From contig CAYVCL010000043.1 in the NCBI GenBank assembly GCA_964450185.1, positions 1-26,797 on the forward strand: a stretch of DNA of 26,797 nt, written 5' to 3'. Source of the DNA: RUG11237 sp964450185 (lineage in GTDB: Bacteria > Bacillota > Clostridia > Lachnospirales > Lachnospiraceae). The stretch's first letter is position 1, and each line of letters starts with the position of its first letter. A program made the translations under genes and the position numbers. The notes beneath the pieces were generated by a model. That model did no database searches. It saw only the letters and a list, made by a program, of their open reading frames with translations, and was not told the origin of the DNA. Shown one piece after another: positions 1 through 7,559 of the stretch.

Positions 1-1263
1 ATATTATATAGTATTTTAATTTTTTCTTTTTATAGGTTACACAGCAAAACGCTTACCTATCGTTTTTCCAAAAAAACAATTTTCCCAGCTTACATAATTG
101 CATTTTTTCTTTTTATAGTAACCGGATATATCAGTAATTGGATTCCTAATATTCCATTAAAATTTTTTGTACTGATATTACTAATGTTCTACTTAATTCT
201 ATTACATAAAGACAGTTGGTGGAAACGAGTCTTTTTTGTGCTTTTTCCAACTTTCATTTACGCACTATGCGAACTGCTAGTCATATTTATTATGTCCTTT
301 TTTCTAGGTTCTGATAACTCAACCCTTGTTTCCGCTACCACGCAACAGCGTGTCGCAATCTTTTTTGCAGAATCTATGTTTTTGATTTTAATTGAACTTT
401 TCATTCGTTATAAAAGTAATGACGATTCCATTTTTAATAGTTTTCGTACAGAACTTCTGCTAATGCTTTCTATAAATATTGCTTTTATTTTTATCATTAG
501 CGGGCTTTTCTACTATAACAACTTTTTTTTAACCACTAAAACAACCTTAAATATTGCACTTTTTTCCATTGTGCTAATTTCCGGCATATCCATTTTCACT
601 CTATATAAGATTGCAAAAAAATCAAAAGAAACGATGGAAACAAATTTGAAATTACAGCAAATTGAAATGGAACATAAATTGACCGAAGATTTAGCCGATG
701 TTGTGAATAATTTAAGAAGTCTACGACACGATATGAATAATCATATGAGTATTTTACAGGGGTTACTTTCTCTGGAAGAATATCAGGAGGCTACCAATTA
801 TCTCAACTCCATATCCTCTGAATTGTCTGTAGCCAACCAGTTTATATTCGTAGAGAATAAAGTTTTATCTGTATTAATTAATAGCAAAATTGCCAAAGCA
901 ACTACTCTGGGAATTCCTATTGAAACAGAGATACTTGTCAATGATTTTCCATTAAACGAAAAAGACCTTTGTGCTTTGATTGGAAATATTTTAGAAAATG
1001 CTATAGAAGCGTCAAAACAAGCAAAAAGCCCAAATATCACTTTTTCTATAAAAAAAGAAAATCACCAGTTATGTATCCTGTGCGAGAATACCTTTCTGGT
1101 GACTCCTATTGTTCAAAATGGTGAATTCATTACCACAAAAGCTGAGAAACAATATCATGGAATCGGCACCAAAAATATTAAATCTATCGTTAAAAAATAT
1201 CAGGGACAAACAGATTTCTTTTTTGATGAATTGTTCCGTGTTTCCATTGTAGTTCCTTATTAG
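1..1263 (+). CDS. AgrC-like GHKL sensor histidine kinase, 5' end outside window
   Basis: The reading frame is open from base 1, so the gene starts upstream of the window; the ATG at 184 is internal. The visible part begins with several very hydrophobic segments (roughly nt 70-620), as expected for a polytopic AgrC-type sensor. A helical linker follows, then the H-box RHDMNNH at nt 724-744, whose His is the probable phosphoacceptor. The GHKL ATPase domain shows the N-box NILENAIEAS (about nt 985-1014) and a GIGTKNI glycine motif near the C-terminus. AgrC-type kinases sense a secreted cyclic peptide and phosphorylate a LytTR regulator; the regulator at 1612-2334 is the natural partner, although it is on the other strand. 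The stop codon overlaps that of the convergent AgrD-like gene by 4 nt. Kinase assignment is secure; the ligand is inferred. Confidence 0.9.
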   Translation: MLYSILIFSFYRLHSKTLTYRFSKKTIFPAYIIAFFLFIVTGYISNWIPNIPLKFFVLILLMFYLILLHKDSWWKRVFFVLFPTFIYALCELLVIFIMSFFLGSDNSTLVSATTQQRVAIFFAESMFLILIELFIRYKSNDDSIFNSFRTELLLMLSINIAFIFIISGLFYYNNFFLTTKTTLNIALFSIVLISGISIFTLYKIAKKSKETMETNLKLQQIEMEHKLTEDLADVVNNLRSLRHDMNNHMSILQGLLSLEEYQEATNYLNSISSELSVANQFIFVENKVLSVLINSKIAKATTLGIPIETEILVNDFPLNEKDLCALIGNILENAIEASKQAKSPNITFSIKKENHQLCILCENTFLVTPIVQNGEFITTKAEKQYHGIGTKNIKSIVKKYQGQTDFFFDELFRVSIVVPY

Positions 1264-1451
1264 ATTTTATGGTTCTTTATAAAATCTTGTAAATTATTAT
1301 AATCTTTAGATTCAATCGCCAAATCAGAATGTGGCTCTCCTAAAAAGAGTAAACAACACTGATTTGGCGTTTTTGCCACCTTCACTGCCATACCAACTGC
1401 TACCTTTGAAACTGTTTCTGCTACCATTAACCCCATTTCTTTTTTCATCAT
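1260..1451 (-). CDS. AgrD-like autoinducing peptide precursor (putative)
   Basis: A 63-residue protein preceded by a strong ribosome site (GGAGG, 6 nt before the first of two adjacent ATGs). It has the three-part layout of AgrD precursors. Residues 1-27 form a basic, amphipathic, hydrophobic leader. A Cys-containing hydrophobic stretch, NQCCLLFLGEP (residues 30-40), could supply a thiolactone ring. A hydrophilic tail ends the protein. In agr systems AgrB cleaves the tail and cyclises the Cys onto the new C-terminus. An AgrB gene (2991-3608), a LytTR regulator and a GHKL kinase all lie within 3.6 kb, which supports the call. Oddities are its distance from agrB, a tail longer than in staphylococcal AgrD, and a 4-nt convergent overlap with the kinase gene. 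The exact ring residues cannot be read from sequence. Confidence 0.6.
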   Translation of the reverse strand: MMKKEMGLMVAETVSKVAVGMAVKVAKTPNQCCLLFLGEPHSDLAIESKDYNNLQDFIKNHKI

Positions 1452-1503
1452 TATATTCCTCCAATTAATATTTTTATATGGTGTATTGCTTTTCCATATT
1501 TAT

Positions 1504-1509
1504 ATTATA
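1504..1509 (-). promoter_or_regulatory. Possible -10 box for the AgrD-like gene
   Basis: A TATAAT hexamer lies about 53 nt upstream of the start codon on the minus strand, but no convincing -35 box sits 16-18 nt further up. It could be activator-dependent. The 160-nt gap between the regulator gene and this peptide gene holds nothing else I can identify. Confidence 0.3.
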
Positions 1510-1611
1510 CAAAACTCCTTGTTTGGATGAAATAAATCCCTTTTATATCACATTTTTTCTGTCTTAAAATGTATCTCACTATGTATTTCCTTGATTAAAC
1601 TGCAACATTTC

Positions 1612-2334
1612 TTAACTATTTGTTTCTTTTCCAAAATATTTTGCCATTACTTCTTTTCGATAGGTCCTGCCAATAGACATTTCCTCACCATTTTTTAATA
1701 CTACTACATTCCCCCTAATTTCCCTAATTTCCTTTACACTGGTTACCTCTCCCTGATTGATTCGCAAAAAGCCTTCTCCCAGTCTTTCGTACAGGGAAGT
1801 CAATGTTTCATATACATTATATGTTCTTTGTTTCGTGTATATTATACTTTTAGACTGCTGTCTTTGAATATACATAATATCCCCTATATTTATTTTTTTC
1901 TTTAAATTCTCATCTGTAATTACAATTTCTTTATCTTCTTGGTTTCTTTTTACTGCGGATGCCTGAAGCAAAGCTTTTGATAAAATACTTTCCATTTTCT
2001 TTATATCAAATGGTTTCACAAGATATCCCATAGCTTCTACTTCAAAAGCTTCTCCTGTAAATTCTCTATGTCCTGTTACAAAAATAACAACCAATTCCGG
2101 ATATCTTGCTGCCAGCTGAGCTGCAATTTCAATTCCAGACTCTTCTCCTAAATCAATGTCCAGAAACAAAACATCTAAATGTTTTACAGATAAATATTTT
2201 AAAACCTGTTTTCCACTCTTAAAACCATGACATTCTATATCCAAGCCCTTCTTAGAAGCAATCTCCCTCAAATATAATCCATTCAATTTAATTTGATATT
2301 CTTCGTCATCACATAACCCTATTTGATACGCCAT
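1612..2334 (-). CDS. LytTR-family response regulator (AgrA-like)
   Basis: A 240-residue two-domain response regulator. The receiver domain (about 1-125) shows the acidic pair DD at 9-10, the phospho-acceptor Asp in FLDID (about residue 59) and the conserved Lys in YLVKPF. The C-terminal half (about 140-235) is a LytTR DNA-binding domain, with the typical run from YIQRQQSK through LGEGFLRINQGEV to IGRTYRKEV. I chose the ATG at 2334 over the upstream in-frame GTG because GGAG lies 8-9 nt before it. It sits 39 nt downstream of the pseudo-ABC gene, in the same direction as agrB, so the three probably form one transcript. Likely role: transcription activator for the agr locus and possibly the neighbouring sactipeptide operon; the latter is inference. 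Confidence 0.92.
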   Translation of the reverse strand: MAYQIGLCDDEEYQIKLNGLYLREIASKKGLDIECHGFKSGKQVLKYLSVKHLDVLFLDIDLGEESGIEIAAQLAARYPELVVIFVTGHREFTGEAFEVEAMGYLVKPFDIKKMESILSKALLQASAVKRNQEDKEIVITDENLKKKINIGDIMYIQRQQSKSIIYTKQRTYNVYETLTSLYERLGEGFLRINQGEVTSVKEIREIRGNVVVLKNGEEMSIGRTYRKEVMAKYFGKETNS

Positions 2335-2373
2335 TATTTTTTCTCCTTTTCCTCTCACTGGCTTTAGTATATC

Positions 2374-2988
2374 TTATTTTCTACATTCTAGCAAATGTTC
2401 TACCACCATTACTTCATCAATCATTCTATCTATATTTTCTTTTTCACATTCAAATAATACACACTTACAAGAATTTTTTACAAAATACTGCTCTAGAAAA
2501 TTTAATAATTGTATCTGTTCTTCTGCTGTTCTGTTTGCCAGAATATGATTTCCTAGAAGCAATTCTACTCTTTTTAGCCTTGCGGCAACACACCTGACTA
2601 AAATCCGTTCAAAACAAGATAACTCATCAACTTTTTTATCTAATACTTCTTCCATCTGCAATGCTTTGAAAATATCTGAAAATTCTTCTACCAACTTTTC
2701 AGAATATACACCGGAAACCATCCCATAAAAAATCAGATAATTACGAACCGTCAATTGGGAAGAAATCTCTTTTGGATTAATACAATCCACTTTTTTCTTA
2801 TACTCTTTAATGTTTTTTTCCGTGCTGATATGATTTAATATACTTTCTCCTACGGAAATATTTTTTCCTGACAACAATTGAAGCATTATTTCCCTTATCT
2901 TTTCATCCGAACATATAATCGCCACAATTTTTTCGCCTTCTAGTTCTAGTTTTAATTTATCACCGTTTTCCTTTGTGTCTAATTCCAT
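2374..2988 (-). CDS. Degenerate ABC-ATPase-like protein, all nucleotide motifs lost
   Basis: A 204-residue soluble protein that aligns along its length with an ABC-transporter ATPase but lacks the catalytic motifs. Residues 26-41 (CSDEKIREIMLQLLSG) occupy the Walker A position, normally GxxGxGKT followed by LLSG, but the P-loop Gly, Lys and Thr are gone. The Q-loop-like region, LTVRNYLIFYGM (79-90) and EEVLDKKVDELS (113-124) keep ABC character. The signature LSGGQ reads LSCFE (123-127), and the Walker B LLLDEP reads LLLGNHI (143-149). ATP hydrolysis is therefore very unlikely. The start lies 2 nt after the agrB stop, implying translational coupling. ABC-like domains fused to LytTR domains are known in some Firmicutes; here the domain is separate but adjacent to a LytTR regulator, so a regulatory or binding role is plausible. 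Function unknown. Confidence 0.8.
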   Translation of the reverse strand: MELDTKENGDKLKLELEGEKIVAIICSDEKIREIMLQLLSGKNISVGESILNHISTEKNIKEYKKKVDCINPKEISSQLTVRNYLIFYGMVSGVYSEKLVEEFSDIFKALQMEEVLDKKVDELSCFERILVRCVAARLKRVELLLGNHILANRTAEEQIQLLNFLEQYFVKNSCKCVLFECEKENIDRMIDEVMVVEHLLECRK

Positions 2989-2990
2989 CC

Positions 2991-3608
2991 TTAGAATAGT
3001 AATACACCTCCTTTACATTGCTTTCTATCTAAAAATAAAGAAATACTTTGAAACAGCATTGCAAAAGCCTGAATATAAAAATAACTTCGAAATTCTAAAG
3101 TAACACTGTCCCACCAGATACACTGCACCACACACACAATAACCAAATGTAGACTTAAAATAGCTGTTAGAACTCTACAGGTTTTTATATATTTTCTACT
3201 TTCCGTTTCTTCTAATTTTTTTTGTTTTCCGCCATATATATAATTGCTTCCTAATGCTATTACCGGTACCAGAATTCCTAAAATGTAAATTCCACCCTTA
3301 AATTCTGCCAGATATTCTGCGGCATACACACTGGCAAAAAGCATAGTGCTATAATAAAGAATACATCTAAAGTGATTCTTTGCGTGAATTCCACCGGAAT
3401 ATAATCTCATACTTCCATATACCATAAAAAACAAGAAGACTTCTAATTCTTTCGAAGAAATACATGCCAGTATAATAATAAGCAATAAATTCACAATTGT
3501 GGAACATACAATTTCTACTCCACAAATACAGGTTTCTTTCATCCGTATATTGCTCTCCCAATCACAAGGATAGGAATTTACCAGTTTTTCTGATATTTTT
3601 CTATACAT
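2991..3608 (-). CDS. AgrB-like peptide-processing membrane protease
   Basis: A 205-residue polytopic membrane protein of the accessory gene regulator B family, normal length for the family. AgrB is an integral-membrane cysteine endopeptidase that removes the AgrD C-terminal tail and forms the thiolactone. The catalytic motif is intact: RLYSGGIHAKNHFRC at 68-82, with His75 and Cys82 separated by seven residues as in Staphylococcus aureus AgrB (H77, C84). Hydrophobic segments flank the motif on both sides (about 30-65, 83-120 and 140-195). A GGGAG ribosome site lies 8 nt before the ATG. It heads the agrB / pseudo-ABC / regulator run and has its own promoter just upstream. Its likely substrate is the AgrD-like peptide at 1260-1451. 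Confidence 0.93.
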   Translation of the reverse strand: MYRKISEKLVNSYPCDWESNIRMKETCICGVEIVCSTIVNLLLIIILACISSKELEVFLFFMVYGSMRLYSGGIHAKNHFRCILYYSTMLFASVYAAEYLAEFKGGIYILGILVPVIALGSNYIYGGKQKKLEETESRKYIKTCRVLTAILSLHLVIVCVVQCIWWDSVTLEFRSYFYIQAFAMLFQSISLFLDRKQCKGGVLLF

Positions 3609-3644
3609 CCTTTTTCTCCCTTATATTTTTTTCATATATTTAGG

Positions 3645-3673
3645 AGTATAGCCTGCTCTGCATCATCTTGCAA
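3645..3673 (-). promoter_or_regulatory. Promoter of the agrB gene cluster
   Basis: On the minus strand TTGCAA (3673-3668) and TATACT (3650-3645) are separated by exactly 17 nt, a good sigma-A-type promoter. Transcription would start near 3638, giving a leader of about 30 nt before agrB. Confidence 0.7.
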
Positions 3674-3685
3674 TTTTTTCCATCT

Positions 3686-3708
3686 ATAATACGTATTTTT
3701 CGTATTAT
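3686..3708. promoter_or_regulatory. 8-bp inverted repeat upstream of the agrB promoter
   Basis: ATAATACG and CGTATTAT flank a 7-nt T-rich spacer. The repeat lies about 12 nt upstream of the -35 box, the usual place for an activator site. It does not match the GTT-containing direct repeats usual for LytTR sites, so the binding protein is open. Confidence 0.4.
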
Positions 3709-3750
3709 TTTACATACCAATAGCCGATAATTTCTTTATCTTTCTTTTAC

Positions 3751-3798
3751 AAAAATACACTTTAAATGTCAGATACTGCTTCACTGACATTTAAAGTG
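3751..3798 (-). terminator. Intrinsic terminator of the sactipeptide operon
   Basis: A perfect 15-bp stem (arms 3758-3772 and 3784-3798, arm CACTTTAAATGTCAG) with an 11-nt loop, followed on the minus strand by TATTTTT. It begins 5 nt after the AlbD-like stop codon and separates the operon from the agrB promoter. Confidence 0.85.
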
Positions 3799-3802
3799 CA
3801 TT

Positions 3803-4939
3803 TTATATGATAGTATAGTAAATGGAAACCACCACAAACACAATGAGCGGAAGCACATATTTTCTTGGATTTTTCCACAATTCCTGTTTGGTCTGCCAAC
3901 CTGTAATCCGATACTTCTTCTCAATAAAAACTGCCGATATTGTTTCTAAAATGGCAAGAAACAATGCAAAAAACACATCCGGAGTCACAAACTCACTGAC
4001 CATACTTTTTGCCCCTATAATTATCATATTCACTGCCAGAAAATAACCACATAAAAATCTTCCATACTGCCAGTAAATATTATTTTGTTTTTCTGGAAGC
4101 ATATCAATGTGTCTTGCAACCCACACATCACTAGAAATCATGGTCACAAAAGGTGTATTAATGGCACCAATACACCAAACCAACTGAAATAGAATAGGAT
4201 TCTCCCTGCTAATCAAACACAACACAAGCATAAACGCCACAATACAGATAGTATTAACTATGTATATTTTTTCTGCAAAAACAATCTTTAAAAAATAGTT
4301 CCTAATTCCTTTCTGAACTAAAAACTTATTTTGGGGTTCATGGGTGATAATCAAATCTGTGACCACTCTTTTTCGCCAAGTAACAATGCCTCCAATGCCT
4401 ATTATAAGTGCCAACACTAATTTGTATCCGAAATGTAAATTCATTATTCCTAGAAGGAATAGTAAAATAAGCAATATAATATTTTCAAATACTATTGCTT
4501 TTCGTTTTCCATTTTTGCCTAATAAAATTCCAATATTAATTAATACTGCTACCCCTGAATTCACTATTAACAAAATACTGTTCTCTAAAATATTACTTCC
4601 AAAATTCACAAGAACAACAATTACAAAAGAAATTCTCTGAATTACTGTACATACCCATAATGCAGTAAAATATGCACCAAATAACTTCCATTTACTTATA
4701 GGTAACGTCAGATATAATTTGATATTTTCCAAAATGGAATAAGTATAAATTACATAAGCAGTGGATGTAAATGCAATTCCAATACCAATGGTACTACAGG
4801 CAAAACTGTTTATATGAAATATTTCTTTATCTTCAAAAAGAATTCCGGTAAGTATGGCAAACACAATAAGATACAGCATGTAGTTTTTTATCTTTCTAGG
4901 GGTAATAAAGTCCCATAAAAACATTTTACTTTCCCTCAT
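3803..4939 (-). CDS. albD: ABC transporter permease, AlbD-like
   Basis: A 378-residue protein made almost entirely of hydrophobic helices (roughly ten), with no soluble enzymatic domain. It overlaps the 3' end of the ABC ATPase gene by 14 nt, the usual arrangement for an ATPase-permease pair. In the B. subtilis subtilosin cluster AlbC and AlbD play these roles and have been linked to export of and immunity to the peptide. Sequence identity to AlbD is weak to the eye; the call rests on topology, size and operon position. Two starts are possible: the ATG at 4939 (AAAGGAG about 7 nt upstream) or the ATG at 4924 (GAGGGA about 8 nt upstream). It is the last gene before the operon terminator. Confidence 0.75.
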   Translation of the reverse strand: MRESKMFLWDFITPRKIKNYMLYLIVFAILTGILFEDKEIFHINSFACSTIGIGIAFTSTAYVIYTYSILENIKLYLTLPISKWKLFGAYFTALWVCTVIQRISFVIVVLVNFGSNILENSILLIVNSGVAVLINIGILLGKNGKRKAIVFENIILLILLFLLGIMNLHFGYKLVLALIIGIGGIVTWRKRVVTDLIITHEPQNKFLVQKGIRNYFLKIVFAEKIYIVNTICIVAFMLVLCLISRENPILFQLVWCIGAINTPFVTMISSDVWVARHIDMLPEKQNNIYWQYGRFLCGYFLAVNMIIIGAKSMVSEFVTPDVFFALFLAILETISAVFIEKKYRITGWQTKQELWKNPRKYVLPLIVFVVVSIYYTII

Positions 4940-5624
4940 GCAACCACTCCTTTAACTCTTTTCGAATATCCATATTGTCAGAAAGCATTTTTGTGGTAAG
5001 TTTTCCCTGATTTAGCAGTAAGATTTTATCACAGGTTCTTTCAAAACTTTCTGCAATATGTGAACTCATTAAAACACTTCCATACTTTTTATGCTGCGGC
5101 AAAATCTGGTATAAGAATTCTGCCGCCGCAAAGTCCAAACCATCCAAAGGCTCGTCCAAAATTAACAACGGCAATTGCAGTGCAAATCCTGCAATTAAAA
5201 ATACTTTCTTCTTATTTCCGGTAGACAGATTTTGAATATATTGGTTTTGATAATCTCCAAATTGAAAGCCTTCCACCAAATATTGAAGATATTCCTTTTC
5301 CATTTTTTTCTTATACACTTTTTCAATATAATTTTTATATTCAACAAATGTCCAATATTTAAATGCCTGTTCATCGGTAAATACAGTATACCGCATTCTT
5401 CGAAATTCATCCTGAGAAAAGGAAATTTCTTTTCCATTACTGTTTATTTCCTCAGCTTCAAATTTCGTATGTATTCCACTGATAGTATTCATCAGTGTTG
5501 TTTTTCCTGCACCGTTAATTCCCAACAGACCAATAATGCAATTAGAATCAATACTAAAGTTTCCATTGTCAATTATGTTTTTTTCTTTTTTATACCATAT
5601 AGAAAGATTTTTGATGTTTAACAT
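4926..5624 (-). CDS. albC: ABC transporter ATP-binding protein, AlbC-like
   Basis: A 232-residue ABC ATPase with all motifs intact: Walker A GINGAGKTT (35-43), signature LSTGN (133-137), Walker B LLILDEP followed by the D-loop LDGLD (153-164), and the switch His in SSH (about 189). AlbC of B. subtilis has a similar length (about 239). With the permease overlapping its 3' end it should energise export of, or self-protection from, the sactipeptide at the cytoplasmic membrane. It follows the AlbB-like gene with a 3-nt gap. The contrast with the dead ABC-like protein at 2374-2988 is instructive: this one is catalytically competent. Confidence 0.88.
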   Translation of the reverse strand: MLNIKNLSIWYKKEKNIIDNGNFSIDSNCIIGLLGINGAGKTTLMNTISGIHTKFEAEEINSNGKEISFSQDEFRRMRYTVFTDEQAFKYWTFVEYKNYIEKVYKKKMEKEYLQYLVEGFQFGDYQNQYIQNLSTGNKKKVFLIAGFALQLPLLILDEPLDGLDFAAAEFLYQILPQHKKYGSVLMSSHIAESFERTCDKILLLNQGKLTTKMLSDNMDIRKELKEWLHEGK

Positions 5625-5627
5625 TGC

Positions 5628-5795
5628 TTATCCCTCCTTATTGCCGCCTTTTATTGCTTTAAAACCAAACAGAATTCCCACTAGAATAAATGCCACCGCA
5701 CATAAAAGTTCCCTTTGAAACAAATACACACCTCCGCCTATTACAAATATTACAGCTATAATAATTCTAAAAATCGCTCTTTGTTTATCGTTCAT
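5628..5795 (-). CDS. albB: Small two-helix membrane protein, AlbB-like
   Basis: A 55-residue protein with a short charged N-terminus (MNDKQRAIFR), two hydrophobic helices (about 10-28 and 31-46) and a basic tail (FKAIKGGNKEG). Subtilosin AlbB is a 53-residue protein of the same layout, and the pattern of the two proteins is close by eye: a short polar start, a helix ending FVIGG-V-F, then a helix ending LFGF-A. AlbB has been implicated in subtilosin immunity. I chose the ATG at 5795 because AAAGGAG lies about 8 nt upstream; an in-frame extension to 5840 would place this ribosome site inside the gene. It precedes the ATPase gene by 3 nt. Confidence 0.8.
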   Translation of the reverse strand: MNDKQRAIFRIIIAVIFVIGGGVYLFQRELLCAVAFILVGILFGFKAIKGGNKEG

Positions 5796-5872
5796 ATCTC
5801 TTTCTCCTTTCTTATCTGCAAAATTGTTTCTAATTCTCAAAAATCTTTCTATATCTTATACACTTGTATCTC

Positions 5873-6625
5873 TCAGTGTTGCTGATGAAAACTTAAATAC
5901 ACTGCTTTACTTTGATACGTGATAAAAACTACAATTGATATCACAACAAATGCCACAAAAAATCCATAAATATTATCACAAAAGGCAACTGCTATTGCTA
6001 TCAAAAATCCACCTACTACAATAGTACCTTCTAAACTTCCGACACGATGACTGTTCGTACCTATCATATCTTCTACTCTGTGACTTTCCTTTTTCATTAA
6101 CGAAAAAACAAGAAAATAAATGCTCAAAAAAATCATTTCAATATAGTTTATCTGAAGTATCAAAATGCTGCTGATTGCCACCGTTATCAACCATTGTTTT
6201 TTTGTAGATTGTCTATTTCTCAATTTGCAGACTATTGCAAATCCAATTAAAACTATCACATTTACTATAGGATTTCTTTTCCCCATATCAAAAGGCATCC
6301 GAATATACGTATTGTTAAAAAGCGTATCCATAAAGAAATAAAGCAATGCAAATAAAAATACCTGATAATTCAATACTTTTAAAACACTTATGACCATATT
6401 AGGTTTTTCTAATATACCATTTTTCATATAATCCAGCACGAAATTTGTAACAAGTGCTGCCACAGTAATACTTATAAATAATATGACCGAAAGCTTCACA
6501 TTGTTGGCAATTATCCTGTCAATTTTGTCATTCCCAAACATTACATTTCTAAATACTAAAAGAGAAAACAAAAATCCCAATATTACTTGAATCATCAGTT
6601 TATTTTTAACAACTAATTTTTTCAC
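5873..6625 (-). CDS. Polytopic membrane protein in the AlbG position
   Basis: A 250-residue integral membrane protein with about seven hydrophobic segments and short loops; no catalytic motif is visible. The start is probably the GTG at 6625, because GGGAGG lies 9 nt upstream; it overlaps the end of the AlbF-like peptidase gene by 20 nt. An in-frame ATG at 6595 has no ribosome site. In B. subtilis albG encodes a membrane protein of about 233 residues directly after albF, so position, size and topology fit AlbG. I cannot confirm sequence homology, and the function of AlbG is poorly defined. Confidence 0.7.
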   Translation of the reverse strand: MKKLVVKNKLMIQVILGFLFSLLVFRNVMFGNDKIDRIIANNVKLSVILFISITVAALVTNFVLDYMKNGILEKPNMVISVLKVLNYQVFLFALLYFFMDTLFNNTYIRMPFDMGKRNPIVNVIVLIGFAIVCKLRNRQSTKKQWLITVAISSILILQINYIEMIFLSIYFLVFSLMKKESHRVEDMIGTNSHRVGSLEGTIVVGGFLIAIAVAFCDNIYGFFVAFVVISIVVFITYQSKAVYLSFHQQH

Positions 6626-7559
6626 AGAATTTTTCCTCCCAGTTATTTTCCATATATAATTTTTCAATATCAATGTTATTTGCTAAATGTTTTGTAACAT
6701 AGGTTACTTCATTACATAAGTGCTTAAAAGAAGTAAGAAGCAAATAATAATAATGATATGCATTCTGCTTATATTGCATCACACTTTCTATTTTCTCTAT
6801 ATCACCAATAATTTTCACATTGATATCCTCCATCGAATGTTCCACTTTTAATTTATATTCTTTCAACATATCACAAAACAAAATTCTTAAATTGTAAGCT
6901 AAAATTTCTGCATACAGACTTTTTTCTATTTTCAATTCTATTCCATTAGAAAAACGATTGACATTTAAAAATTTTATTCTTTCAAACCACTCATGTTCGT
7001 TTACTATTTTTTTTTCACTTTTGAAAGCTGTTTCTTTGCCAAATGAATTCGTAAAAACCATAGTATCATATTTCGAATACTTTTTTTGTCTAATTTTGTC
7101 TGTTTTCTCCAATTGAAAATTTGCAATTTCTTTAGGATTTCCAATCATCTTACTTACTTCTTCTTCTTCCATCTGGTTACTCAACAGTAAATGCTCTTGT
7201 GCTATAGTTCCTTTTTCTATTGTTAACTCATTTTCTTCAAATTTCGTATCAAAAATTTTTTCCAGATTTCCTCTTTTGAGTTCATCCAATAGCATTTTAC
7301 TTTGCAAATCAATAAAAATATATTCTGTCATACAGTCCTTGGTTTCTGCATTAAACTGAATCCCCTGCTTTTCTAAATAAGTAAGATATTTCTTGTTCGC
7401 CTGTATAATCATATGCTCAATTAAATGAGCATAGCCACTTCTTTGAATTAAATCCGCAAATCCAAGGGGAATCACAAACTTTACCACTGTAATATCTGAA
7501 TCCAGATCAAAATAGGTAATTCCATTCTCACTACGAATATTTTCTGTCATATCCATCAT
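6606..7559 (-). CDS. albF: M16-family zinc peptidase, AlbF-like
   Basis: A 317-residue protein with the inverted zinc motif of M16 metallopeptidases, HLIEH at 45-49 (His45, Glu48, His49). The third zinc ligand is probably Glu122 in GTIAQE, the expected distance downstream. The intervening NAETKDCMTEYIF resembles the conserved M16 strand after the motif. AlbF (about 426 residues, also with HxxEH) is the presumed protease for leader removal and head-to-tail closure of subtilosin. This protein is about 100 residues shorter, suggesting a trimmed C-terminal half. Its ATG overlaps the stop of the upstream gene (ATGA) and has GGGGGTG as ribosome site, so the two M16-like proteins are translationally coupled and may act as a heterodimer. 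Confidence 0.85.
   Translation of the reverse strand: MMDMTENIRSENGITYFDLDSDITVVKFVIPLGFADLIQRSGYAHLIEHMIIQANKKYLTYLEKQGIQFNAETKDCMTEYIFIDLQSKMLLDELKRGNLEKIFDTKFEENELTIEKGTIAQEHLLLSNQMEEEEVSKMIGNPKEIANFQLEKTDKIRQKKYSKYDTMVFTNSFGKETAFKSEKKIVNEHEWFERIKFLNVNRFSNGIELKIEKSLYAEILAYNLRILFCDMLKEYKLKVEHSMEDINVKIIGDIEKIESVMQYKQNAYHYYYLLLTSFKHLCNEVTYVTKHLANNIDIEKLYMENNWEEKFCEKISC

Noticed and set aside
4344..4640. Plus-strand 98-codon ORF inside the ABC permease gene
   Set aside because: Antisense shadow of a membrane-protein gene, without a ribosome site.
5796..5840. N-terminal extension of the AlbB-like protein
   Set aside because: It would contain the AAAGGAG ribosome site that fits the ATG at 5795, and the shorter form matches AlbB length.
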